Below are positions 8,071 through 16,749 of a stretch of DNA of 64,000 bases, in pieces. The notes under the pieces were generated by a model, which saw nothing but the letters and a program-made list of their open reading frames with translations, was not told the DNA's origin and made no database searches. The stretch is from Winogradskyella undariae. Lineage in GTDB: Bacteria; Bacteroidota; Bacteroidia; Flavobacteriales; Flavobacteriaceae. Both the position numbers and the translations under genes were made by a program. Every line of letters begins with the position of its first letter. Position 1 is the stretch's first letter. The DNA lies in the NCBI RefSeq assembly GCF_013285155.1, contig NZ_JABTEL010000014.1, forward strand, positions 1 to 64,000, in the 5' to 3' direction.

Positions 8071-8325
8071 ATGATGATTAAAAACTTTATAAAAAAATTG
8101 TTTGGCGGCAGTAAGGAATTAGAAACGAAAGAAGGAGTCGTGAAGTTTTTTAACGCTAAAAAAGGATTTGGATTTATTATCATTAATGATTCTAACGAAG
8201 AGATCTTTGTTCACACAACAAATCTTATAGATAAGATTAGAGAGAAAAACAAAGTGTCTTTTAATATTGAAAAAGGTAAAAAAGGTCCAATCGCTACTAA
8301 TGTACGTGTGATTAAGAAATCTTAA
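8071..8325 (+). CDS. Cold-shock domain protein (CspA family)
   Basis: An 84-residue protein: a basic N-terminal extension of ~20 residues (FIKKLFGGSKELETKEG) and a single cold-shock domain. The nucleic-acid-binding motifs are both present: RNP1-like 'KKGFGFI' and RNP2-like 'EIFVHTT'. CspA-type proteins bind single-stranded RNA/DNA and melt mRNA structure. It is slightly longer than the usual ~65-70 residues because of the N-terminal extension. It diverges from the Crp/Fnr gene and has its own -7 box. It may be constitutive or cold-induced; the sequence does not say which. Confidence 0.92.
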   Translation: MMIKNFIKKLFGGSKELETKEGVVKFFNAKKGFGFIIINDSNEEIFVHTTNLIDKIREKNKVSFNIEKGKKGPIATNVRVIKKS

Positions 8326-8361
8326 GGATAAGCCTATATCCATTTTAATTAATAGTTTTTA

Positions 8362-8538
8362 TTCCTGAAAATTCAGGAAGCCCTTTAGAGTAAATAAAAC
8401 TATGACTGTTCCTTTTTGTAAAAAGGATTAGAGTAAGCGACCAATAATAAATTCAAAACGATCCTAATTATTATAGATAGGAGTTGAATTTAAATCTATA
8501 AAAAAAGATGTCTGAGTATATATTCAGACATCTTTTTT
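8362..8538. terminator. Bidirectional terminator with additional short palindromes
   Basis: The main hairpin has 15-bp arms at 8501-8515 and 8524-8538 (AAAAAAGATGTCTGA / complement). It carries A/T runs on both sides, so it can end both the cold-shock transcript and the minus-strand macroglobulin transcript. Two further perfect short palindromes lie upstream: 8362-8379 (ttcctgaa/ttcaggaa) and 8411-8426 (cctttttgtaaaaagg). Confidence 0.8.
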
Positions 8539-8565
8539 GTTTTTACTTTTTGTTCATTTAGAAAT

Positions 8566-11500
8566 TTATTCAACCAAAACTCTAACTCCTTTACTGTGGC
8601 TACTAAATTCTGGAGCATACATACTTTCAATAGTGCTTATACCATTACTCATATCTCCAGCATTATTCACTCGTAAATCGTATTCAAAAATATAAATTCC
8701 TTTAGGTAAATAGTCCATAAAGAAATTGGTAGCAGCATCTTTTGTACTTTCATAATAACCTAAACCATCTTGCCATTTGTATTGCGATAATACATTTACA
8801 GGTTCTAGACCTGCTGCACGCATATCTTTAAGATGCAAAAATTCCATGTTTCTATCAGTTCTTAATTCTATTCTCACTCTAACTAAATCACCAACTTTTA
8901 ATTTCGATTCTGAAGTGATTTCTGTGATTTCTTCACCTTTGTCTGTATTAGATTTTAAGAATAATTTTTTGCTCAATTTTAAAGGTGTTTCTGCGGAAGT
9001 AATTTTATCTAAATCTTCAAAATATTGCCAGTATAAAGCTCCCCAAGCAATGCCTTTTCCTTTTTTTGTAATGGTAACATCAGCTTGTTCGGGTTTTATT
9101 TCTGAGCCATTCCAACTTGTTTTATAATAACCTGTTCCGGCTTCAGATTTTACGTTTTCTAAAGTTGAAGGCGTAATAGTTTCATTACCAACTTTTACAT
9201 CTACTTGTTCAGTAATGCTTAACCAATCGCTGCCTTGTAATAATAACGCGTAAACGGCTTCAGTGGTTGCTTTAGTGGTTTTCCAACGGTTAGTTTGCTT
9301 GTTTTTAAGCAACCATATTTTTAGATTGTCTATAGCTTCGAGATTCTTCGTTTCGCTCATGATAACATTACCAGCTTCAGAAAACACTTCTACCATTAGG
9401 GCTTGAGTTTCAATTGGGGCTTGATACCAATGCCAAGAGTTTGTATTATCTTTCCAATACATACCTAGTTCTTCCGAAGTTATACTGTTCTCTTTTAAAG
9501 ACTTTAAAATTTCACCTGCAGTTCTGGTATCATTTTTTCGGTTCATCGTTAAGGCCATCAAGCCTTTTTCATATAAAGAACGACTTAACCAATACTTTTT
9601 AATCTGACCTTGGTAATAATCCATGATTTTTTCAACTTCAGATGAAGTCTTAATTTCAGGATAAAAACTTCGTGTGTATAAATAATGCAATTGTGTATGT
9701 GATAAATGATCTTTACTTAAATCTGCACTTTTATTATATTTTTTAATGTTTTTATATTCTTGAACAAATTCTGTATCTAAATAATTGATGGCATTTTCAA
9801 TCATAGACATCTCGACTGCACCTGATGTGACAGAAAGTTGTTTTAAATGTCCAAAGCCTGCAATAATATGTTGCGTGATAAAACGATTATCCCGTCCGCC
9901 ATTAAACCAAGGCCAAGCTCCGGATTCTTGTTGATTAGTCTTTAATTTTCGGACTGCAGATTGTAACTCATTATTCATTTTATTAAGGTCGAATAATAAC
10001 GCAATCCGTTTTTTCTGTTCCGTGTTGGATTGAGCATCACGTAACCAAGGGGTTTCTTGTATGAGTAATGATTTCAATTCTTGGTTCTTTTCTAAATTAG
10101 AAAGTAAGGCATCTGTAGATTTCCATTGATTAAAAACGGCTTCAATTCTTGGGTTCGATTTTACAATATGTTGTGCTAAAGCATTGGCATAATAACGTGA
10201 AAATGTTTGCTCATTACAATCGTAAGGATATTCCATTAAATAGGGCAGAGCTTGTACAGCATACCAAGCCGGATTTGAGGTCATCTCTAACGTTAACTTA
10301 TGGTTTGTTAAAGATGTAGAGGTGTTATTTTTTAACTTATCTAATGTAAATGTTTTAGTTTGGTTAGAACGAACCCACATCGGTAGTGTTTCAGTAACGA
10401 GCATTCTATTACTTAAAACAGGTAAGGCATTTTGTTCTCCGTCACTAAAATCTCCAGCTTTTGCTATGATTTTATATTGTACAGCTTGTAAGCCTTCAGG
10501 GATTTTTAATTGCCAAGAAACTTGCGTATTACCTTTAGCATCAACAACAAAATTTTGATTGTTTGAAGTACTCGACAAGATAAGTTGTTTTGAAACATCT
10601 TCACCAGAAACAGCATCTGTTAATACTAATTGAGTAATACCTGATAATTGACTTTCTGTAAGGTTAGAAATTTTAGTACTAATGGTAATTTCATCTCCTT
10701 CTCTTAAAAATCGAGGTGTATTTGGTATCACCATTAATTCCTTTTGTGTTACAGCTTCTAGTTGCGTTACAGCACTTTCTAATGTTTTGGTGTGCGCCAA
10801 AAGTTGTAATTTCCATTTGGTTAAGGCTTCAGGAGCTTTAAAATTGAAGCTTACATTTCCTTCTTTGTCGGTATGTAATTGTGGAAAGAAGAATGCGGTT
10901 TCGTTTAGGTTTTTACGGATGTTTACTTGTTGTAATTCTGTTAGACCAGAATTGGTAGTAATAAGAATAACTCCATTTTTTCCTCTTTCACCATAAAGTG
11001 TTAAATCTTGGGATTTATCAAGGACTGTAATTTCTGTAATATCGTTAGGGTTAAGTGCTGAAAAAGCATCAGCAGTTATAGCCTCTCCGTTTAATAGATA
11101 AAGGGGTTTATTATTTCCTAATAAGGAGGAATTACCTCTTATTCTTACTTGTGTTGCTGCTCCTGGCTGTCCGGATCCTGATACTACTTCCAGTCCATTA
11201 GTTTTTCCGCTTAATATATCATCAAAAGAACCAATTTCTTGTAATCCGGAAGAATCTTCCATTATTGGAGCTACACTTAGTCTAGATTTTCTTTTTAAAT
11301 AACGATTATTCTCAAAACTAAAACCAAACCAGTTTAATTCATCATAGCTTTGATGAGAGTAACTCGTGTTTGTTTTAAAATTATTATACACTCTAAAATT
11401 TGTATTTCCAAAACTTTTTCTAAATGTTTTATTGATTTTTCCGTAGTATAAAGGTTTTTTTAGAGGGTTGAAACTCCAATTATGAGATTTAAATTCATCT

Positions 11501-14500
11501 AAAGAAGCATCATACATGCTTGCTAATAATTCAGCCGAAACTTTATCTCCTTGAGGACCTTTAATTTTAAAACTCCAAGTTTCATCTTGTCCTGGTTGTA
11601 ACTTATCTCTAAATGTTATGGTTTCAATTTCCAAATCTGTTTTAGGGTAGGGAACATTTACGTTAAAACTTTGAGATTTAAATTCATTAAAAGCAGCAAA
11701 AGATGTATGCACAACAAATCCTCCTAAATCATTTTCTAAAACAGGAATTGATATAGTTTCTTTTGAGTTGTTTAGTTTAATAAGTTGTGTCTTTACAATT
11801 TTATTGTCCTTTTCAATTTCTACAGTCACTACAATGTTTTTTGCAGCAGAACCGATAGTGAGCAAAGCTGTATCACCAATGTTATAGCTAGGTTTATTTA
11901 ATTGTCCTTCAAATAATTGATTGTCTGCTATTGTTTTGTCATCAGTACTGAAAATTGAAATATTGGCTTCGTCTTTTAAAGCTTGTCCAAATTTGTCTTT
12001 ACTTTCTAAAACGATAATATATTGTCCGGAATCCCATTTTTTAAGATTCTTTAAGCTAATGCTTTTGTCTTTTTCGGTATTAAAATTAGAACTAAAAACT
12101 TCTTTACCTTTTTTCCATGATGTTACAGAAACTTCGTTATCATAAGATTCGTGAGGAAATAGTTTTTTAAATTCATCTTTAGATAAAACTTGATAGTCTG
12201 GTGCGCTCCATGGTCTTGTTCTTAAAACGTTTCGTGGTGCCTTTAATTTATAGATTTTTAAAGTGCCTTTAGCAGGTGCAAATTCCCCATTTAGATTTTC
12301 AGAAATTAGAGATAATTCTGAGTTCTTTTCTTTTTTATCGATGAATTTTGGAGCAACAACATTAACCGTCATACTATGATAGCCTACATTAACGGTCGTT
12401 GTTACTGTTCTGGTTTCTCCATTAATATCTGTAATGTCAGCAGTAACTTCGTAATTAAATACAGGAAGATTTTCTTTTAAAGCACCGTCATCTGGTAGTG
12501 CTTTAAAAGTGATGTTGAATTCACCTTTATTGTTGGTTTTGATTTCTCCAAAAGTAATTTCTTGTGCTTGAGAATTGTTATATGGTCGTCTCCAATAAAA
12601 CCAACTTGGGTATTGCACTTGGCGTTTTACTCGGTATACAACTTTTGCGTCTGTAATTGCGCTACCAGAAAAAGCAATGGCAGTTCCGTTTACCGTTATA
12701 CTGTCGTTAACTTTATAAGTTTCAGTGATGGGTTGAAACTCAGGTTTAAATTTAGGGCGTTTGTATTCTTCAACTGAAAAGTAATGCTGTTTATTAATGA
12801 TATCAGAAACTAATTTAATATAAAATTGACCTGTTAAACCATTATTTGGGAGGATGAATTCTCCGTGAATTGATCCAAATTCATTAGAAGTAAAAGATTG
12901 TTCTGATACTTTCTCACCATTTGTATTATATAATTCGGCCTTAATTTTTTGTCGTTTTACAACCGATGATTCTTCATTTTTAAATTTTGTAATTATACCT
13001 TTAAAATAAACAGTTTGTCCTGGTCGGTAAATACTTCGGTCTGTAAATAAAAAAGCATTGTATTTGGTGTCGTTATTCTTTATGTCTTCGTGATTTTTAT
13101 AAATACTGTGATTACCAAAATAAGCGGTATCATCTTTAGTACTAATTTTTATTTCAACATCTCTGTAGTAATTCTGATCCTTTTCAAATTCGAATTGAAA
13201 CCTTCCAAAATGATCTGTTGTAAATGTTTTATTAAATCGTTTATCTCTTTGGCTATTAGAATAGGTTATTTCAGCTTTAGCATTGGTAAAAGGTTCACCA
13301 TTTTGTCGATTGATAATTTGGTAATGCTGGCAACCACTTTCAGAACTCTCAATCAAAGCTATATCTGTAACTTGAATATCTGATGTGGCAAAAATATTAT
13401 CCTGAACATCTGCTTTAATAATGTATAGACCATTAGAAAGATTTGGCATTACAATTTCAGTAGTATGCATTTGGAAATCATGCTCTGTTTTTAAGTTTGA
13501 AGCAAAGTTTCTAAAGGTTTTAAGTGAATTTAGAAACTTCGCTTTCTCTTTATATTGATATAATTCGTTATATTTTTCTAATTGTTTTTGGTTGACTTTA
13601 TAAATCTTAAAATCAATGCTATTGATGTTTTTATAAGTCACTAAAACTTTAGAAGGTGTATTAATAGGAATATATTGTTCCCTTAGGATATTAAGGCTTG
13701 GCTCTTTTATTTTTTCAATTATAGACAGACTATTTTTAGTTCCTCTGCTATCTGGGTATTTAGAGCTTATTAAATTGTAAAGTTCTACTGCTTCCTTCAG
13801 TTTCCAACGGTGAGTTTCATCGATAACTCCTGCATTGGTATCACTGTCGTAGCGATTTCCTTGTTGGTAATAAAGTGATGCAATTTCATAATTATAAAGT
13901 GCAGATAATGGAGAATCCTTTAATAATTCAGCTTTTTCTTTAAGTGATTTAAGTAATAACTCTTCTTTGTTTTTAAATGTAGCGTGTTGAAATACAAAAT
14001 TTAAACGTTCAATATCTACAGTTATATACGCTTTTGAAGTTGAATCTTTACTGTGAAATTTTAATAAGTTTTGATAGATTTTTAAAGCATTTCGCTGTAA
14101 TGACAACGTATCTTTTGAAGACAAATCAATCGTTGTAAAAATTTTACTATTAGCAATAAAAGCATCATTATCAATAGTGAATTTGTTTGCTGGTTGTGTA
14201 ATACCGTTTTCGTCTGTTTTATAAAAACTAAGAGCGTTATGACTTAATAAATCATAAAGTGTAGGGCGATATTCTTTAGAGTTTTTAACTTCATTTAAAA
14301 GCGTACTATAATCGGTTAAAGGTGCTTTTTGAAGTAATAAATCATTTTGAAGAGAACGTTGGTAATGGATGTGAATTTCGTTAAATAAAGTTTCTAAATC
14401 CCATGTTCTAAAATCATCACTCGTTTTATTAGTTGTTTTAGATCTGTTGTAAAATTTATAACGATTGTCTCGGTAATATTGCCAATACATAGTGGCTAAC

Positions 14501-14820
14501 ATGTTTTCTAAAAGCTGTTTTGTTGTTGTGTCGTTAATGCTATTTATTTCATTCTTAAACCGATTCACAATATTGAATTGTGCATCTTCTTCAAGCACTA
14601 ACATATATTTACTTGTATATAATAATGCTTTAATACGTTGCTTTTTATTATTTTCTTCAAGGGCGTTATTATAAATAGTTTCAACTAAATCAGAAGCACT
14701 TTTAGTAAGTCCTTTCTTTTCTAATTGATCTACCTCTTTCCATTGATTCTCCTCTTTGTTTTGAGCATTAGAAAAAAAAGCAAAGCAAATTATCATAAGT
14801 AATATTATATAGTTTTTCAT
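8566..14820 (-). CDS. Alpha-2-macroglobulin family protein with embedded SusC-like TonB plug segment
   Basis: A 2084-residue exported protein. The ATG at 14820 gives a clean signal peptide (MKNYIILLMIICFAFFSNAQ); the frame extends 31 residues further but without a plausible export signal. The N-terminal ~400 residues are helical. Repeated macroglobulin beta-sandwich domains follow ('FLFTDRSIYRPGQTVYFKG' is the bacterial A2M signature). A thioester-type site 'DCNEQTF' near residue 1533 keeps the C-x-E-Q pattern, followed by an alpha/alpha-toroid-like region and a receptor-like C-terminus. Between about residues 1205 and 1285 is a segment typical of TonB-dependent receptor plugs: 'SGQPGAATQVRIRGNSSLL', 'KPLYLLNGEAI', 'LNPNDITEITVLDKS', 'LYGERGKNGVILITT'. 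Bacterial A2Ms are thought to trap proteases at the envelope. No PbpC gene is adjacent. The family call is secure; the plug's role is not known. Confidence 0.9.
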   Translation of the reverse strand: MKNYIILLMIICFAFFSNAQNKEENQWKEVDQLEKKGLTKSASDLVETIYNNALEENNKKQRIKALLYTSKYMLVLEEDAQFNIVNRFKNEINSINDTTTKQLLENMLATMYWQYYRDNRYKFYNRSKTTNKTSDDFRTWDLETLFNEIHIHYQRSLQNDLLLQKAPLTDYSTLLNEVKNSKEYRPTLYDLLSHNALSFYKTDENGITQPANKFTIDNDAFIANSKIFTTIDLSSKDTLSLQRNALKIYQNLLKFHSKDSTSKAYITVDIERLNFVFQHATFKNKEELLLKSLKEKAELLKDSPLSALYNYEIASLYYQQGNRYDSDTNAGVIDETHRWKLKEAVELYNLISSKYPDSRGTKNSLSIIEKIKEPSLNILREQYIPINTPSKVLVTYKNINSIDFKIYKVNQKQLEKYNELYQYKEKAKFLNSLKTFRNFASNLKTEHDFQMHTTEIVMPNLSNGLYIIKADVQDNIFATSDIQVTDIALIESSESGCQHYQIINRQNGEPFTNAKAEITYSNSQRDKRFNKTFTTDHFGRFQFEFEKDQNYYRDVEIKISTKDDTAYFGNHSIYKNHEDIKNNDTKYNAFLFTDRSIYRPGQTVYFKGIITKFKNEESSVVKRQKIKAELYNTNGEKVSEQSFTSNEFGSIHGEFILPNNGLTGQFYIKLVSDIINKQHYFSVEEYKRPKFKPEFQPITETYKVNDSITVNGTAIAFSGSAITDAKVVYRVKRQVQYPSWFYWRRPYNNSQAQEITFGEIKTNNKGEFNITFKALPDDGALKENLPVFNYEVTADITDINGETRTVTTTVNVGYHSMTVNVVAPKFIDKKEKNSELSLISENLNGEFAPAKGTLKIYKLKAPRNVLRTRPWSAPDYQVLSKDEFKKLFPHESYDNEVSVTSWKKGKEVFSSNFNTEKDKSISLKNLKKWDSGQYIIVLESKDKFGQALKDEANISIFSTDDKTIADNQLFEGQLNKPSYNIGDTALLTIGSAAKNIVVTVEIEKDNKIVKTQLIKLNNSKETISIPVLENDLGGFVVHTSFAAFNEFKSQSFNVNVPYPKTDLEIETITFRDKLQPGQDETWSFKIKGPQGDKVSAELLASMYDASLDEFKSHNWSFNPLKKPLYYGKINKTFRKSFGNTNFRVYNNFKTNTSYSHQSYDELNWFGFSFENNRYLKRKSRLSVAPIMEDSSGLQEIGSFDDILSGKTNGLEVVSGSGQPGAATQVRIRGNSSLLGNNKPLYLLNGEAITADAFSALNPNDITEITVLDKSQDLTLYGERGKNGVILITTNSGLTELQQVNIRKNLNETAFFFPQLHTDKEGNVSFNFKAPEALTKWKLQLLAHTKTLESAVTQLEAVTQKELMVIPNTPRFLREGDEITISTKISNLTESQLSGITQLVLTDAVSGEDVSKQLILSSTSNNQNFVVDAKGNTQVSWQLKIPEGLQAVQYKIIAKAGDFSDGEQNALPVLSNRMLVTETLPMWVRSNQTKTFTLDKLKNNTSTSLTNHKLTLEMTSNPAWYAVQALPYLMEYPYDCNEQTFSRYYANALAQHIVKSNPRIEAVFNQWKSTDALLSNLEKNQELKSLLIQETPWLRDAQSNTEQKKRIALLFDLNKMNNELQSAVRKLKTNQQESGAWPWFNGGRDNRFITQHIIAGFGHLKQLSVTSGAVEMSMIENAINYLDTEFVQEYKNIKKYNKSADLSKDHLSHTQLHYLYTRSFYPEIKTSSEVEKIMDYYQGQIKKYWLSRSLYEKGLMALTMNRKNDTRTAGEILKSLKENSITSEELGMYWKDNTNSWHWYQAPIETQALMVEVFSEAGNVIMSETKNLEAIDNLKIWLLKNKQTNRWKTTKATTEAVYALLLQGSDWLSITEQVDVKVGNETITPSTLENVKSEAGTGYYKTSWNGSEIKPEQADVTITKKGKGIAWGALYWQYFEDLDKITSAETPLKLSKKLFLKSNTDKGEEITEITSESKLKVGDLVRVRIELRTDRNMEFLHLKDMRAAGLEPVNVLSQYKWQDGLGYYESTKDAATNFFMDYLPKGIYIFEYDLRVNNAGDMSNGISTIESMYAPEFSSHSKGVRVLVE

Positions 14821-14970
14821 TGATCTCAGTTTTTCTACAAAGTACTCACAAAAGTTAGTCCAAAAAAAGGAAAAAATAGTGAAAGCTTCATATGAATGAG
14901 TGAAGTTAAACAATTTGCAAGTGAAATGGAACGTTATTCAATTAAGGCTTTATGACTAAAACTTAAATTG

Positions 14971-14978
14971 TATTTTTG
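14971..14978 (+). promoter_or_regulatory. Promoter -7 box (TATTTTTG) of the TPR gene
   Basis: TATTTTTG ends 18 bases before the ATG at 14997. A TTG start at 14976 would fall inside this box and is rejected. Confidence 0.6.
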
Positions 14979-14996
14979 TTTAATAACTATAATTAT

Positions 14997-15950
14997 ATGT
15001 ATCGATTCTTTTGGATTTTATTAGTGTCTTCAATGTGTTTTTCTCAGACATCAAAAGAAAAGGCAGAAACCTTTATTGAAAAAAAAGAGTTTAAAAAAGC
15101 ACAGAGTGAGTTGCTTTTGTTTTTGAAAACCAATCCTAAAGATATAGATGCTATTGAATTATTGGGAGACGCTTATGGGCATCAGAAAAAATGGGATGAT
15201 GCCATTTCTCAATATCAATATTTAAGTCAGAACCATCCTAAGAATGCTAATTATCAGTATAAGTACGGAGGTGCTTTAGGGATGAAAGCTTTGAGTATTA
15301 GTAAAATTAAAGCACTCGGTATTATCGGAGATGTAAAAGAAGCGTTTTTAAAAGCAGCAGAATTAGATCCAAAACATATTGATGCGCGTTGGGCTTTGGT
15401 AGAATTATATGTTTCATTACCAGGAATTATAGGAGGAAGTACATCTAAAGCCTTAGATTATGCAGAGGAATTAGAAAAATTATCTAAAGTAGATGGTTAC
15501 TTAGCAAAAGGTTATGTTTACGAGTATGATGACGAACCAAAACTTGCTGAAAAATATTATAGATTAGCGATTAAAGTTGGCGGGTCTATAACTTGTTTTG
15601 AAAAATTAACGTCCTTCTACGAAGGACAAAATCAACCTGATAAGGCAATTTCTAATTTAGAAGCAGCACAACAAAAGCACCAACGTAATGCAATGCATTA
15701 TCAAATAGGAAAAGTTTCTGCAGATTACAACATTCAGTTAGATAAAGGAGAAAAATGTTTAAAAGCTTATTTATCTCATCATTCTGCAAAAGATGGGGTG
15801 CCAAAAGCGTGGGCTTATTATCGATTAGCTCAAATTTATAAACATAGAGGTCATAAAACGGAAGCTTTAAAATGGATAAATAAAGCAATATCTGGTTTAC
15901 CAGAAATAGAAGTCTTTAAAAAAGAAAAAACAGTTATTTCTAAACTGTAG
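14997..15950 (+). CDS. Secreted or periplasmic TPR-repeat protein
   Basis: A 317-residue protein with a signal peptide (MYRFFWILLVSSMCFSQ) and at least four or five tetratricopeptide repeats. Examples are 'DAIELLGDAYGHQKKWDDAISQY', 'AFLKAAELDPKHIDARWALVEL', 'AEKYYRLAIKVGGS', 'PKAWAYYRLAQIYKHRGHKT' and 'EALKWINKAISGLPEI'. TPR arrays bind partner proteins; the partner is not identifiable. It diverges from the macroglobulin gene across a ~175-base spacer, which suggests but does not prove a shared role at the envelope. The ATG at 14997 follows the promoter box; the start is well supported. Confidence 0.85.
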   Translation: MYRFFWILLVSSMCFSQTSKEKAETFIEKKEFKKAQSELLLFLKTNPKDIDAIELLGDAYGHQKKWDDAISQYQYLSQNHPKNANYQYKYGGALGMKALSISKIKALGIIGDVKEAFLKAAELDPKHIDARWALVELYVSLPGIIGGSTSKALDYAEELEKLSKVDGYLAKGYVYEYDDEPKLAEKYYRLAIKVGGSITCFEKLTSFYEGQNQPDKAISNLEAAQQKHQRNAMHYQIGKVSADYNIQLDKGEKCLKAYLSHHSAKDGVPKAWAYYRLAQIYKHRGHKTEALKWINKAISGLPEIEVFKKEKTVISKL

Positions 15951-16042
15951 TTGATTAGTAACGTATCATTTACTCTTGTTTACCATTTATAAGTCATGAT
16001 ACTAATTTTTTGTTAATTATTTAAAATTAATAGCATTACTAT

Positions 16043-16050
16043 TATATTTG
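16043..16050 (+). promoter_or_regulatory. Promoter -7 box (TATATTTG) of the TetR/exporter operon
   Basis: TATATTTG ends 18 bases before the ATG at 16069. No TTG is found 17-23 bases upstream. A potential TTG start at 16048 lies within the box and is rejected. Confidence 0.6.
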
Positions 16051-16068
16051 CAATTAAATAATTTAAAT

Positions 16069-16743
16069 ATGAAAAGTTTACTTTCAAATATGAAAATATC
16101 TGTTCCAGATAAAATATATATTAAAGATCCAGAGTCTTCTAAATTGGGTAAACGAATTATTGAACATAGCATACTTCTCATCGATAAAATAGGGTTTGAT
16201 AGTTTTACTTTTAAAAAATTAGGTATTGAAATTGGTTCTAATGAAAGTTCTATTTATCGTTATTTTGAAAGTAAACATAAACTCTTAGTTTATCTTACTT
16301 CTTGGTATTGGGCTTGGATAGAATACCAAATGGTGTTTACTACATTTAATGTGCAAGAGCCTAAAGAGAAGTTGTTAAAAGCTATAGAAGTTGTTACAAA
16401 AACCATTGAACAAGATGATAGTTTTTCTCATATCAATGAAGTTTTACTTAATAAGATTATAATCGATGAATCTTCTAAATCTTATTTAACAAAAGAGGTA
16501 GATAACGAAAATAAAGACGGTTATTTTATTGTTTATAAACGTATGATTAAGCGTTTAAGAGATATGATTTTAGAGGTGAATCCGGAATATAAGTTTGCTT
16601 CTAGTTTGGCTAGCACTATTGTAGAAGGCGCATTACATCAGCACTTTTTAAAAGACCACTTTACATCCATTACTGATTGTAATGATAATGTATCACCTTA
16701 TGATTTTTTTAAAGAATTAACGTTTAATGCTATAAAAAAGTAA
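16069..16743 (+). CDS. TetR/AcrR family regulator of the adjacent exporter
   Basis: A 224-residue protein. The N-terminal helix-turn-helix is 'IGFDSFTFKKLGIEIGSNESSIYRYFESKHKLLVYL', the classic TetR DNA-binding signature, preceded by an unusual ~40-residue N-terminal extension (MKSLLSNMKISVPDKIYIKD...). The C-terminal helical half is the ligand/dimerisation region. It stops six bases before the ABC transporter gene, so it is the first gene of the exporter operon. It probably senses an exported compound and controls the operon, including itself. The ligand is unknown and no clear palindromic operator was found. Confidence 0.88.
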   Translation: MKSLLSNMKISVPDKIYIKDPESSKLGKRIIEHSILLIDKIGFDSFTFKKLGIEIGSNESSIYRYFESKHKLLVYLTSWYWAWIEYQMVFTTFNVQEPKEKLLKAIEVVTKTIEQDDSFSHINEVLLNKIIIDESSKSYLTKEVDNENKDGYFIVYKRMIKRLRDMILEVNPEYKFASSLASTIVEGALHQHFLKDHFTSITDCNDNVSPYDFFKELTFNAIKK

Positions 16744-16749
16744 CTATAA

